Assembly: GCA_009843725.1 (NCBI GenBank)
Contig: VYCX01000042.1
Span: forward strand, 1-17,812
DNA from: Boseongicola sp. SB0675_bin_26
GTDB taxonomy: Bacteria > Pseudomonadota > Alphaproteobacteria > Rhodobacterales > Rhodobacteraceae
Reading direction: 5' to 3'
Length of the DNA stretch: 17,812 nucleotides
The translations under genes were made by a program, and so were the position numbers. Positions 1 through 6,966 of the stretch are shown piece by piece; position 1 is the first letter of the stretch, and every line of letters begins with the position of its first letter. The notes beneath the pieces were generated by a model. It was not told where the DNA came from. It did not search any database and saw only the letters and a program-made list of their open reading frames with translations.

Positions 1-132
1 GATCGGACTGTACCAGAAGAAGTCGCGCGACCGCTTCTTCACCAACGCCGGTTCGTCAATCACCTCGACCGGCGCCAGCCGGGCGGCGAAGGCGCTCCAA
101 TCGATGAATACCTTGCCGGAAATGGAATTCAT
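1..132 (-). CDS. FAD-linked oxidase (glycolate oxidase/D-lactate dehydrogenase type), N-terminal fragment
   Basis: Only the first 44 codons are present; the gene runs off the left edge of the window. The visible protein starts [15 protein letters not shown] and continues to [19 protein letters not shown]. The segment [14 protein letters not shown] resembles the N-terminus of FAD-binding oxidoreductases of the GlcD/D-2-hydroxyacid dehydrogenase group, where it precedes the PCMH-type FAD domain. That domain lies outside the window, so the assignment rests on this motif alone. The ATG (132-130) overlaps the TGA of the upstream amidohydrolase gene as ATGA, so it is very likely translated by coupling as the fourth gene of this operon. 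By family, it would oxidise a 2-hydroxy acid or similar compound with FAD in the cytoplasm or at the membrane. The substrate is unknown. Confidence 0.6.
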   Translation of the reverse strand, partial: MNSISGKVFIDWSAFAARLAPVEVIDEPALVKKRSRDFFWYSPI

Positions 133-1376
133 GCGAGCTCTCCCTGGAATGCGGCAGAAATCCCCTTGGGCGGCGAGACCCCCGCAAGCATGTCTGACGT
201 GGTTGCGGCGTCGAACAGGATCAGGTCCCCGACCGAGGCCCCGTCGACATGGTTGGACGGGAGGCCAAGGGCTTGCCGGGCGCCGGTGGTTATCATCGGG
301 AAATAGGTGCCGAAGGGCGGATCCAGGTGCGCGGCGAGGACTGCCAGTGCAAGCGACTGGCGCGGGTCATGCCGACCCAGCGGGCAAAAGGCGTCCTGCA
401 CGTTGTCGGTGCCGACGACAACCGGGACATCCGCATCACGAAGCTCCTGGATCCTTGTCACTCCACGCCTGTCAGGCGTTCCGGCCGCGCGTCCCTGAAG
501 AAAGAGATTGGCGGCCGGAAGAGCCGCTACGGAAATGCCGGAAAGCACGAGCTTCTCGAAGAGATTCTCCAGGGATTCCGGATCGAGGTTCATCAGGTTG
601 CAGGCATGTCCGCACAGGACCGGTCCCTCAAACCCGGTTTCGATTGCCAGATCGGCAATGATCTCCAATCCGTCAAGGCTGTCGTCGAGCCCTTCGTCAA
701 CGTGAAAGTCCAGCGCAAGGCCATGCCTTTCGGCCGCCTCGAAGGCCTGCCGGATTCCTCTCCGACGGTCTGCCTGATCAAGAACGAAGACTCCGAATAC
801 GCCGCCACCGGAGGCAATCTCCCTGGCAATCGCATCCGCGACGTCAGGATCCGCGATCTGTTCGACGTCGGTCAAGGGCGCCAACTGCAAGGTCACGCGG
901 TCGCTGCATTCCTGGGCCAGTTCGCGAAGAACCGACCAGGCAAGTGACGGCACATTGGGATTGTCGTCCCGACCCCAGTCCACGTGGCTGCGGACGCTTC
1001 CGCAGCCACTGGAAACGAGCTCTTCAAGCCCTCGCATGGCACGGGACCGAATGTCGCCTTGGGTCCAGTGAACACGATCCGCGGCTTGCGCAGCAATGGC
1101 GGCCTGCAAGCCGCCCCTGACGCCGGTCATGCGGGAAATGGTGTAGCACTTGTCGAGGTGGACATGACACTCGGTCAATCTTGGCAAGACCAGCCGCGGC
1201 AATTCGTCCGTCGGACTTGCCGGAACCAGGCGTTCCGCACGCCCGCTGCGGATGAGCAGGTCGCCGTGCACGCAGTCCTGATCTCTCGCGCCGCCGAACT
1301 TGTCCATGCGCGCGACCAGCGAGACCGGAACCCTTACGTTCGGCAGCACGAGGTCCGTGGCGTGCCGGGCAGTCAT
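129..1376 (-). CDS. CodA-type (cytosine deaminase-like) metal-dependent amidohydrolase
   Basis: A 415-residue TIM-barrel amidohydrolase. Visible metal and catalytic positions are H71 and H73 (ECHVHLDKC), H225 with E228 (DFHVDE), H257 (GHACN) and D324 (VGTDNV). From E228-adjacent H225 onward the offset from E. coli cytosine deaminase numbering (H214, E217, H246, D313) is a constant 11, and the segment [14 protein letters not shown] matches the CodA segment around its catalytic Asp. Family members deaminate or hydrolyse cyclic C=N or amide compounds such as cytosine, creatinine, isocytosine and s-triazines; the substrate here is unknown. The open frame extends upstream to 1580, but the ATG at 1376 is chosen because it overlaps the creatininase-family stop as ATGA and because the extra N-terminus is Arg-rich out-of-frame-like sequence. 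No signal peptide is seen, so it should be cytoplasmic. It is third in a four-gene overlapped operon. Confidence 0.85.
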   Translation of the reverse strand: MTARHATDLVLPNVRVPVSLVARMDKFGGARDQDCVHGDLLIRSGRAERLVPASPTDELPRLVLPRLTECHVHLDKCYTISRMTGVRGGLQAAIAAQAADRVHWTQGDIRSRAMRGLEELVSSGCGSVRSHVDWGRDDNPNVPSLAWSVLRELAQECSDRVTLQLAPLTDVEQIADPDVADAIAREIASGGGVFGVFVLDQADRRRGIRQAFEAAERHGLALDFHVDEGLDDSLDGLEIIADLAIETGFEGPVLCGHACNLMNLDPESLENLFEKLVLSGISVAALPAANLFLQGRAAGTPDRRGVTRIQELRDADVPVVVGTDNVQDAFCPLGRHDPRQSLALAVLAAHLDPPFGTYFPMITTGARQALGLPSNHVDGASVGDLILFDAATTSDMLAGVSPPKGISAAFQGELA

Positions 1377-2164
1377 GTGTGCCTTCGCGAATCGAAGCGA
1401 GCGAACTCTGCCAGAAACAGCGCAAAGTTGCGCGCCGCCGTTTCCAGCAGGTGCCTGCCCTTTTCCGCCGTAGCGTCCGAGGCGTCGCCGCAGGCGCCGT
1501 CGACGTTGAGGTCGTCGATGATCCATGCCGGACGCGCCGGGCGCCCGGTCAGGCCGATGAAGCGGTTCGACTCTTTCCACGCGCGAGTCGCGGACACGAA
1601 GTTCCGCGCCTGGCCCGCATCCACCAATTCCGGCCTCGCCGCCAACATCGCGGAAGTCTCGCTGTCCCCGGCATGAATGTCGTCCTCCAACGCCTCGGCG
1701 TCGAACACGCCCTCAAATTCCGCAAAGCCGAGCCAGGAGCCGGCGACGACGATCATGTCATGCGAGATGCGCAGGTCACGCGCCGCAACGTCCAGAACCG
1801 CCGTGTTGCCGCCATGCCCGTTCAGGAAGACCAGCCGCTCGACGCCGGCGCGCGCAACGGAGGCGCCGATGTCGCGAAGCGTTGCAAGAAGCGTGTCAGC
1901 GGAAAGGCTGAGCGTGCCGGGATGGCGGTCATGTTCGCCACTCTTCGTGATGCCCAGCGTCGGCAGGAAAAGCACGTTCTGGTCAGAGACAAGGTGGGCA
2001 AGGCAGCGCGCCACCGTGGCGTCCACAAGGTCCCGATCAACCGACATCGGCAGATGCGGCCCGTGCTGCTCGATGGCCCCGACCGGAAGAACCGCAACGA
2101 GGTTGGCGGGCAGGTCCCGGAACACGGGCGCCCTCTGCTCGGCCCAATAGCCCTGTAGTGTCAT
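1373..2164 (-). CDS. Creatininase-family amidohydrolase (not a classical creatininase)
   Basis: A 263-residue protein of the creatininase fold (PF02633). Motifs seen are the metal-site segment LPVGAIEQHGPHLPMSVD with E32, H34 and D43, then FLNGHGGN with H117, and HAGDSETS with E169. These are the expected divalent-metal and catalytic positions. Bacterial creatininase, as I recall it, carries NGHYEN with a glutamate metal ligand in the second motif; this protein has NGHGGN, as in other subfamilies such as the ArfB deformylase and the mycofactocin peptidase MftE. It is therefore best read as an amide or lactam hydrolase of unknown substrate. The start at 2164 is chosen because its ATG overlaps the upstream amidotransferase stop as ATGA; the open frame 14 codons longer would run deep into that gene. 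It overlaps the next gene by another ATGA. Confidence 0.85.
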   Translation of the reverse strand: MTLQGYWAEQRAPVFRDLPANLVAVLPVGAIEQHGPHLPMSVDRDLVDATVARCLAHLVSDQNVLFLPTLGITKSGEHDRHPGTLSLSADTLLATLRDIGASVARAGVERLVFLNGHGGNTAVLDVAARDLRISHDMIVVAGSWLGFAEFEGVFDAEALEDDIHAGDSETSAMLAARPELVDAGQARNFVSATRAWKESNRFIGLTGRPARPAWIIDDLNVDGACGDASDATAEKGRHLLETAARNFALFLAEFARFDSRRHT

Positions 2165-2859
2165 GACGGCCTCCCGAACAGGCTGCCAAGAAAGCCGTAG
2201 AACCACTCCGCCTGCGCCGCGTCGTGCTCATGCATCAGCCGGGTCTGCTCTTCCCTCTGCTGAACGCCCGGACGGTCGTAATTCGCCCAGTTTTGCTTCT
2301 GCCAGCGGCGAAATCCCTCGATGGTCACCTCGGGATGAAACTGCAGGCCGAAGATCTTGTCGCCGTGCCGGAACGCCTGGTTTTCGTAGTTGTCGTTTCC
2401 TGCCAGGCGAACGGCGCCGTCCGGCAGGTCGAAGGTGTGAAAGTGCGCCTGCGTCACCCATAGCGGCGCGTCCATGAAACCTGCGGCCTCAACCGTCGGA
2501 TCGATCCGGAAATAGCCAAACTCGAAGGTCTCGTCCTCGCGCGCACCGGCCCAGGCGCCAAGGTGGTGAGCGATCATCTGCGCGCCCTGACATATTCCCA
2601 GGACCGGAACGTCCGCCTTGATGCAGCGATCGATCCAGCGGTATTCCTCGTTCAGGAACAGGTGCTTGTCGGTCTCGTAGACATTGTAGATGCCGCCAAA
2701 GACCACAGTGCCGCCCAGATCGTCGCCGGGCTCTCCCAGAAGTTCGCCAGCAAACGGCTTGCGGCTGTCGATTTCAAATCCAGCCTGCGTCAGCCAGGTG
2801 ACCACCCGGTCATCCGCAGGTTCATGGCCGTGACGGACCAATAGCACGCGCCGCCCCAT
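2161..2859 (-). CDS. Class I glutamine amidotransferase-like protein
   Basis: A 232-residue single-domain class I GATase. The nucleophile elbow is LGICQGAQ with C90, and the other triad members are in QFHPEVT (H175, E177). No synthetase domain follows, so it is a free-standing hydrolase of the GMP-synthase-like GATase group. Relatives in catabolic clusters hydrolyse gamma-glutamyl amides; that role is an inference here. The start is firm: ATG at 2859 lies 7 nt after a strong Shine-Dalgarno GGAGGG (complement of 2867-2872). It is the first gene of a four-gene minus-strand operon whose junctions are all ATGA overlaps. A divergent RidA gene lies about 120 bp upstream, so the interval between them should hold both promoters. 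The C-terminus after about residue 185 (QKQNW...HEHDAAQAEWF) is charged and probably helical. Confidence 0.85.
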   Translation of the reverse strand: MGRRVLLVRHGHEPADDRVVTWLTQAGFEIDSRKPFAGELLGEPGDDLGGTVVFGGIYNVYETDKHLFLNEEYRWIDRCIKADVPVLGICQGAQMIAHHLGAWAGAREDETFEFGYFRIDPTVEAAGFMDAPLWVTQAHFHTFDLPDGAVRLAGNDNYENQAFRHGDKIFGLQFHPEVTIEGFRRWQKQNWANYDRPGVQQREEQTRLMHEHDAAQAEWFYGFLGSLFGRPS

Positions 2860-2928
2860 TTTCGCGCCCTCCGTGGCGAGAACCGTGTTGCGTGGCCCTT
2901 GAAGTCAATCCGTGCCAGAGATGTGAAC

Positions 2929-2959
2929 CCATGCTTGCAAATAAATTCCATGCTGACAA
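2929..2959. repeat. Direct repeat in divergent promoter region (candidate regulator sites)
   Basis: Two 12-nt copies, CCATGCTTGCAA (2929-2940) and CCATGCTGACAA (2948-2959), share 10 of 12 bases. Their period is 19 nt, close to two helical turns, so a regulator could bind both on one face of the DNA. They lie between the divergent amidotransferase and RidA starts. That this is an operator is inference. Confidence 0.3.
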
Positions 2960-2981
2960 GGATGAAACGAGGTGGAAATCG

Positions 2982-3380
2982 GTGAGTGTCATGAAAGCGC
3001 TGACGCCAGAGACGTTGAGACCGCCGTTTGCGCGATATGCGCACGGGGTTGAGATTCCGGCAGGCTGGCGCCTGGTTCAGACCTCAGGTCAGTTGGGGGT
3101 CCGCGTCGACGACAGCGTGCCGGAAGACGCCTACTCCCAAGCCGTCGTCTGCTTTGAGAACATCGCTCGAATACTGCGGGAAAGCGGGATGACTTCGCAC
3201 GACGTGGCGCATGTTTCGGCCTATGTCACTAGCCGCGCCTACATGGCGGGCTACATGCGCGCCCGGGACGAGTTCATCGAGGAGGTTGCCCGGGCTCCGG
3301 CCTCCACCTTGCTCATCGTCTCAGGCTTCACCCGCCCCGAATTCAAGGTCGAAGTTGAGGCGTTGGCGGCCGCTCCTTAG
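2982..3380 (+). CDS. RidA/YjgF/UK114-family protein lacking the catalytic arginine
   Basis: The protein is 129 residues from ATG 2991, or 132 from GTG 2982. The Rid fold is visible: LVQTSGQLG in the first strand pair, a helix with FENIARILRESGM, then DVAHVSAYVT and the C-terminal KVEVEALAAAP. Archetypal RidA hydrolyses reactive enamine/imine intermediates to ketoacids plus ammonia and needs an arginine in the PAR(S/T) segment. Here that segment reads RAPASTLLIV, so the arginine appears replaced by serine and the nearest arginine lies before the proline. This places the protein among Rid subfamilies that lack the arginine and whose activity is unclear. GTG 2982 is listed because AGGTGG (2970-2975) sits 6 nt before it; ATG 2991 is nearly as good, with GGTGAG 4 nt upstream. 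It is divergent from the amidotransferase operon. Confidence 0.8.
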   Translation: MSVMKALTPETLRPPFARYAHGVEIPAGWRLVQTSGQLGVRVDDSVPEDAYSQAVVCFENIARILRESGMTSHDVAHVSAYVTSRAYMAGYMRARDEFIEEVARAPASTLLIVSGFTRPEFKVEVEALAAAP

Positions 3381-3858
3381 GCGCCAGTTCGAACCGGGCG
3401 ATGTCTTTCGATGCGATTTCAGGCCACTGACGCAGATCTTGGCGACGGCCAGTGCCGACCCATCGGCGCGTGTGCCCATACGACGCGCCATGTAGCCGCA
3501 GGCACGGGTCTCCGCACAAGATGTCCAATCCGGTGTCCCCGGTCGTCCTGGGCTTGAAGGGCGGCAATCTCGCGAGCATCGGAGTCGATACCACATGCCC
3601 GGCCAGGCCATCCCCAATGATCGCATTTCATGAAAACGGGCAATCGCGTGTTCCGGAATGCGCCAGCGGGAGACAAGCTGTCGATCAATGCGCAACATGA
3701 TTTCACCTTTTGCAGGTGGTGGACTCGCCATAAGAAAGACAAGACGCAACTCGAGCGCCGTCCCTATGCAGACCTCGCACGCACCGCAGCCGCAACAGCA
3801 CATGGTTCATCGCTGCGCAAGGCACGCAGCGACGCAGAATTCAAAAGGCTGATTCGCG
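3381..3858. other. 478 bp without a convincing gene; one weak minus-strand ORF
   Basis: This lies between RidA and the DMT transporter. Several frames are open on both strands, but none gives a recognisable protein and codon use is not gene-like. The best candidate is a minus-strand ORF from ATG 3698 to a stop at 3321 (about 125 residues). It has AAAGGTG a few bases before its ATG and starts MLRIDRQLVSRWRIPEHAI. Its 3' end overlaps RidA on the opposite strand, and after residue 35 or so it becomes rich in Cys, Arg, Pro and Ser, as shadow frames do. It may be a decayed gene with a frameshift near 3600, or noise. The promoter of the DMT gene should be in the distal part, but I see no clear -35/-10 pair. 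Confidence 0.4.
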
Positions 3859-4698
3859 GTGGAAAACCACGTTTTCGTGGCAGTCCTCTTGGCCGCCTTC
3901 TTGCATGCCGGTTGGAACTCGCTGGTCAAGTTGGGCGTCGACCGGGTTTCGACCCTGCTGTTGCTGACCTTGGTCCAGGCCGGGATTGCAGTTCCCCTGC
4001 TGCCCTTCGTGGCGCAGCCCACCGCGGAGGCCTGGATCTGGATTCTCGCCTCAGCGGTGTTGCACACGGGCTACAAGGTCTTCCTGATGCAGGCCTACGC
4101 CCATGCCGACCTCAGTCAGGCCTACCCGTTGGCGCGCGGATCCGCCCCGCTAATCGTTACCGTCTGGTCAGTACTGATCCTTGGCGCCACATTCACGCCA
4201 AGCTCGGTGGCTGCGATCCTCGCCATTTCTCTGGGCATCCTGATGATGACTGCAAAGGGATCGCCTTCGGGCTGGATGCGCGGTTCGGCGATGTTCTGGG
4301 CGTTGGGCACCGCGTGCTTCACCGCAAGCTACACGCTCGTCGACGGGGTGGGCGCGCGAATCGCGGGCACGTCCTCCGGGTTCATCCTGTGGATGGTGAT
4401 CGGCGATGCCATCGGCGTGACGGCATTTGCCACCCTGACCCGAGGGCGCGCAGCCTTTTCAGCTTTGCTGCCCGTGTGGAAGACCGGGGTTGCCGCCGGA
4501 GCCATGTCGCTTGGCTCCTACTGGATCGCTGTCTGGGCCTTCACCCAGGCGCCAATCGCGCTGGTGGCCGCCTTGCGCGAGTCGAGCATTCTCTTCGCTG
4601 CAGTCATCGCCGCCCTTGTTCTGCGCGAGCGGGTCAACCGATGGCGCTGGATCTCGGCCTGCATCATTGCCTGCGGAGTGGCGCTCATGAAAGCCTGA
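3859..4698 (+). CDS. DMT-superfamily (EamA) transporter
   Basis: A 279-residue integral membrane protein with roughly ten hydrophobic segments. Two homologous EamA halves are visible: the first spans VFVAVLLAAFLHAGWNSLVK to about residue 135, and the second runs from FWALGTACFTASYTLVDGVG to the end. The end of each half has the family pattern, for example ALVAALRESSILFAAVIAAL followed by VLRERVNRWRW and ACGVALMKA. EamA proteins export or exchange amino acids, metabolites or drugs across the inner membrane; the substrate cannot be read from sequence. The start is GTG at 3859 with AAAAGG (3843-3848) 10 nt upstream, and MENHVF leads directly into the first membrane helix. It stands alone on the plus strand and converges with the CoA ligase gene 66 bp downstream. 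A role as exporter for an intermediate of the surrounding catabolic locus is only a guess. Confidence 0.85.
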   Translation: MENHVFVAVLLAAFLHAGWNSLVKLGVDRVSTLLLLTLVQAGIAVPLLPFVAQPTAEAWIWILASAVLHTGYKVFLMQAYAHADLSQAYPLARGSAPLIVTVWSVLILGATFTPSSVAAILAISLGILMMTAKGSPSGWMRGSAMFWALGTACFTASYTLVDGVGARIAGTSSGFILWMVIGDAIGVTAFATLTRGRAAFSALLPVWKTGVAAGAMSLGSYWIAVWAFTQAPIALVAALRESSILFAAVIAALVLRERVNRWRWISACIIACGVALMKA

Positions 4699-4715
4699 AC
4701 ACGGACTCCGGCGCC

Positions 4716-4735
4716 GGGACGCGGAGAGCCGTCCC
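4716..4735. terminator. Possible bidirectional stem-loop between convergent genes
   Basis: GGGACG (4716-4721) pairs perfectly with CGTCCC (4730-4735) around an 8-nt loop, in the 66 bp gap between the convergent DMT and CoA ligase stops. A partly overlapping 10-bp palindrome CCGGCGCCGG lies at 4708-4717. No U-tract follows on either strand, so Rho-independent termination is not shown. Confidence 0.25.
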
Positions 4736-4764
4736 AGGCCATCCAGACCGGCGAGACTTGCGGA

Positions 4765-6390
4765 CTAGAGGTCTTTCCACAGAACCTTGCCAGCGCCTGA
4801 GCGAGGAAGGTGGTCGCGGAACTCAATTCGGCTCGGAACTTTGTAGGCCGCCATGTTCTGGCGGCACCAGTCCACCAGGCAGCGTGCATCCAGCGGGCCC
4901 TTGCGCGGCACGATCACGGCACGCACAGCCTCGCCGGTCCGCGGGTCCGGGTCTCCGACGATGCAGGCCTCCTTGACGCCTGGATGGCCGTGCAGGATCG
5001 CCTCAATCTCTGCGGGCCAGACCTTCAAGCCAGAGACATTGACCATCCGCTTCAGCCTGTCGACGAAATAGAAATACCCCTCGTCATCCATGTAGCCGAC
5101 GTCGCCCGTGCGCAGGAACCGCTTGCCGTCGAGTGCCAGAATCGCAGCCTCGGTTTCTTCCGGGCGCTGCCAGTATCCCTGAAAGACCTGCGGCCCGTGG
5201 GTGACGATCTCGCCAGGTTCGTTGGGGCCAAGCTCCGCCAGTGTCTCCGGGTCCACGATGCGGCTGTCCACGTCAAAGATCGGGATGCCCAGGCACTGCT
5301 GCTTGGGCGCATGTACCGGATTGATATGGGTGGGCGCGATGGTCTCCGACAGTCCGTAGGCCTCGACATAGTCGAGGCCGATCAACTCCGACATCTTCCG
5401 CGCAATGCCCGCCGGCATCTGCGCTCCGCCGCCACCGATTGCCTTGAGTGACGAAACATCAACGTCCTTGATCCCCGGCAGCGACAGAAAGTCGATCATC
5501 ATCGTGGTGATCGAACGCCAGTGCTCGATCCGCTCCCGCTGGATCAGTTCCGCGGCTAGCGCGGCATTCCAGCGGGTCATCAGATAGGTCGTCGACATCG
5601 TCTGGATCGGCAGGTTCATCGAATGCTGCATGCCCGTCACGTGGCATAGCGGCAACGTAGCAAGAACGCGTGACCCAGGCGCGACCCCGACCCACTTGGA
5701 ATAGCCGAAAATCACGGCGTTCACACTGGCATGGGTGTGCAGGCAACCCTTTGGCTGGCCGGTGGTCCCGGAGCTGTACGGGATGATGCACCAATCTTCG
5801 GGGTGCCGATCATGGGTGGGCGCCTCGCACTTCATGGCCAATGCGTCAGCCCAAGCGGTGCCAACGGTGCCGGTCGTGAATTCCGCGAATTCATCGGGAA
5901 AGTCCCAGCCGTCGGCAGCGTAGTCCCGGTATCGCGCATGGACCAGCCCGGGTTGCCCACAGTCGTCTTGAACTGCCAGCACTTCTTCGGCCAATTCGTC
6001 ACCATAGATGATCGCCCGGGCCCCGGAATCCTGGACGATGTACCGAAGCTCTGCACGGCGACACATCGGGTTAACCGGAACGATCACTGCATTCGCGGCA
6101 AGAATGGCGTAGTAAGCCACGACAAACTGGGGCGCGTTCTGCATATAGACCGCGACGCGGTCGCCCGCGCGGATGCCAAGCTGGTGATTCAGAAAGCCTG
6201 CGAGGTAATGGACCTTTGTCGCGAGTTCGCAAAAGGAGATGCGGTGGCCGTAGTACCAAATGGCCGTCCGATCTGCAGCCGCGCGCGCAGCCTGCTTCAG
6301 GTTATGCAGAACCGAATGCTCCGGCGGCTGCAAGCTGTACGGAAGGCCTTTGGGCCAGACGCCGAAATGCCGGTTCTGCATCGTCGCCAT
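4765..6390 (-). CDS. AMP-forming acyl-CoA synthetase/ligase (ANL superfamily)
   Basis: A 541-residue adenylate-forming enzyme that activates a carboxylic acid to an acyl-AMP and then an acyl-CoA. Motifs in order are the phosphate loop YSSGTTGQPKG (about 205-215), YGLSET (345-350), the aspartate motif FLRTGDVGYMDDEG (425-438), the hinge DRLKRMVNVSGLKVWPAEIE (about 444-463), and the C-terminal catalytic lysine K535 in RSGAGKVLWKDL. The length is normal for the family. The start ATG 6390 lies 7 nt after the VOC gene stop, so the two are co-transcribed and probably coupled; an ATG three codons later is also possible. It is the last gene of the long minus-strand cluster. The same order of DmdA-like enzyme then CoA ligase recalls DMSP demethylation, where DmdB activates methylmercaptopropionate. 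DmdC-like and DmdD-like genes are absent from the window, so the acid substrate is unknown. Confidence 0.9.
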   Translation of the reverse strand: MATMQNRHFGVWPKGLPYSLQPPEHSVLHNLKQAARAAADRTAIWYYGHRISFCELATKVHYLAGFLNHQLGIRAGDRVAVYMQNAPQFVVAYYAILAANAVIVPVNPMCRRAELRYIVQDSGARAIIYGDELAEEVLAVQDDCGQPGLVHARYRDYAADGWDFPDEFAEFTTGTVGTAWADALAMKCEAPTHDRHPEDWCIIPYSSGTTGQPKGCLHTHASVNAVIFGYSKWVGVAPGSRVLATLPLCHVTGMQHSMNLPIQTMSTTYLMTRWNAALAAELIQRERIEHWRSITTMMIDFLSLPGIKDVDVSSLKAIGGGGAQMPAGIARKMSELIGLDYVEAYGLSETIAPTHINPVHAPKQQCLGIPIFDVDSRIVDPETLAELGPNEPGEIVTHGPQVFQGYWQRPEETEAAILALDGKRFLRTGDVGYMDDEGYFYFVDRLKRMVNVSGLKVWPAEIEAILHGHPGVKEACIVGDPDPRTGEAVRAVIVPRKGPLDARCLVDWCRQNMAAYKVPSRIEFRDHLPRSGAGKVLWKDL

Positions 6391-6397
6391 TCCGTGC

Positions 6398-6904
6398 CTA
6401 ATCTCTCGGCAACTGGTTCCCGGCCACCAGTTTCAGCTTGGGGTTCTGCGAGTACTTTCGGCACAGCCGCTCGCAACCCTCGTACGTTGCATCGAACGGC
6501 CCCGCCTTCCAGCCGGTCAGTTGCAACACCACGCCGTTGCCGGTCTTGGGCCCCACGAGCGCCTCCTGATAGTCGGCGTCTGCCATCTCGGTCTTGTCGA
6601 GCTTCACGCCCTTTGCCTCGAGCGCGGCCACGTATTCCTCGATGTCGTCGATCTCCAGTCCGATGTGCTGGATCCCGTTGCCATGCCTTTCCACGTATTT
6701 CGAGATGAAGCTGTCCGGGTCGTCGCTGGAAATGAAGCTCATGATGCTGACGCCGAACCGCACGCAGGCGCCTTGGTACCTGTCCTCGACGGACTCGAAC
6801 TCCATCATCATCTCGCCACCAAGCACGTTGATGGCATTGTCAAGTGCCGCGGGAAGGTCCTTGACGGCAAAGGCGATGTGATTGATCGCGGTGATCCTGG
6901 CCAA
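6398..6904 (-). CDS. VOC-family (glyoxalase/epimerase/dioxygenase fold) protein
   Basis: A 168-residue protein with two beta-alpha-beta-beta-beta modules. Module 1 starts ITAINHIAFAVKDL and module 2 is centred on GIQHIGLEIDDIEEYVAAL. Candidate metal ligands are H9 and H80. At the place where methylmalonyl-CoA epimerase has its final Glu ligand, this protein has Gln (Q128 in NGVVLQLTG), so metal binding may differ. The start is a TTG at 6904, chosen because AAAGGA lies exactly 7 nt upstream and LARITAINHI is the natural family N-terminus. The longer open frame to 7048 would overlap the preceding gene and reads as Arg/Pro-rich noise. VOC proteins include epimerases, lyases and extradiol dioxygenases. 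Coupling to a CoA ligase 7 nt downstream suggests action on the same acid or its CoA ester. Confidence 0.8.
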   Translation of the reverse strand: MARITAINHIAFAVKDLPAALDNAINVLGGEMMMEFESVEDRYQGACVRFGVSIMSFISSDDPDSFISKYVERHGNGIQHIGLEIDDIEEYVAALEAKGVKLDKTEMADADYQEALVGPKTGNGVVLQLTGWKAGPFDATYEGCERLCRKYSQNPKLKLVAGNQLPRD

Positions 6905-6911
6905 TTTGTAG

Positions 6912-6917
6912 TCCTTT
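6912..6917 (-). promoter_or_regulatory. Ribosome binding site that fixes a TTG start
   Basis: AAAGGA (complement of TCCTTT) is followed by CTACAAA and TTG. No in-frame ATG lies nearby, so this site decides the start of the VOC gene at 6904. Confidence 0.6.
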
Positions 6918-6966
6918 CGTGTTGAATTCGGAGTTCCCGGTCTGGCAAGCTCAAGCCCCGGTCGAG

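Noticed and set aside
1377..1580. N-terminal extension of the CodA-like protein
   Set aside because: It would overlap the creatininase-family gene by over 200 bp and is Arg-rich and without homology-like features, whereas ATG 1376 makes a clean ATGA junction.
1373..2164. Annotation as creatininase and the locus as a creatinine-degradation operon
   Set aside because: The NGHGGN motif argues against classical creatininase, and no creatinase or carbamoylsarcosine hydrolase is in the window.
4708..4717. CCGGCGCCGG palindrome as a separate terminator
   Set aside because: As a self-complementary palindrome it leaves no proper loop and no U-tract follows; the neighbouring stem at 4716-4735 is the better candidate.
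3630..4976. Plus-strand open frame of 448 codons across the DMT gene and into the CoA ligase
   Set aside because: It is the shadow of the DMT transporter in another frame: rich in Arg, Pro, Gly and Ser with no family motifs, and it runs antisense into a well-supported ligase gene.
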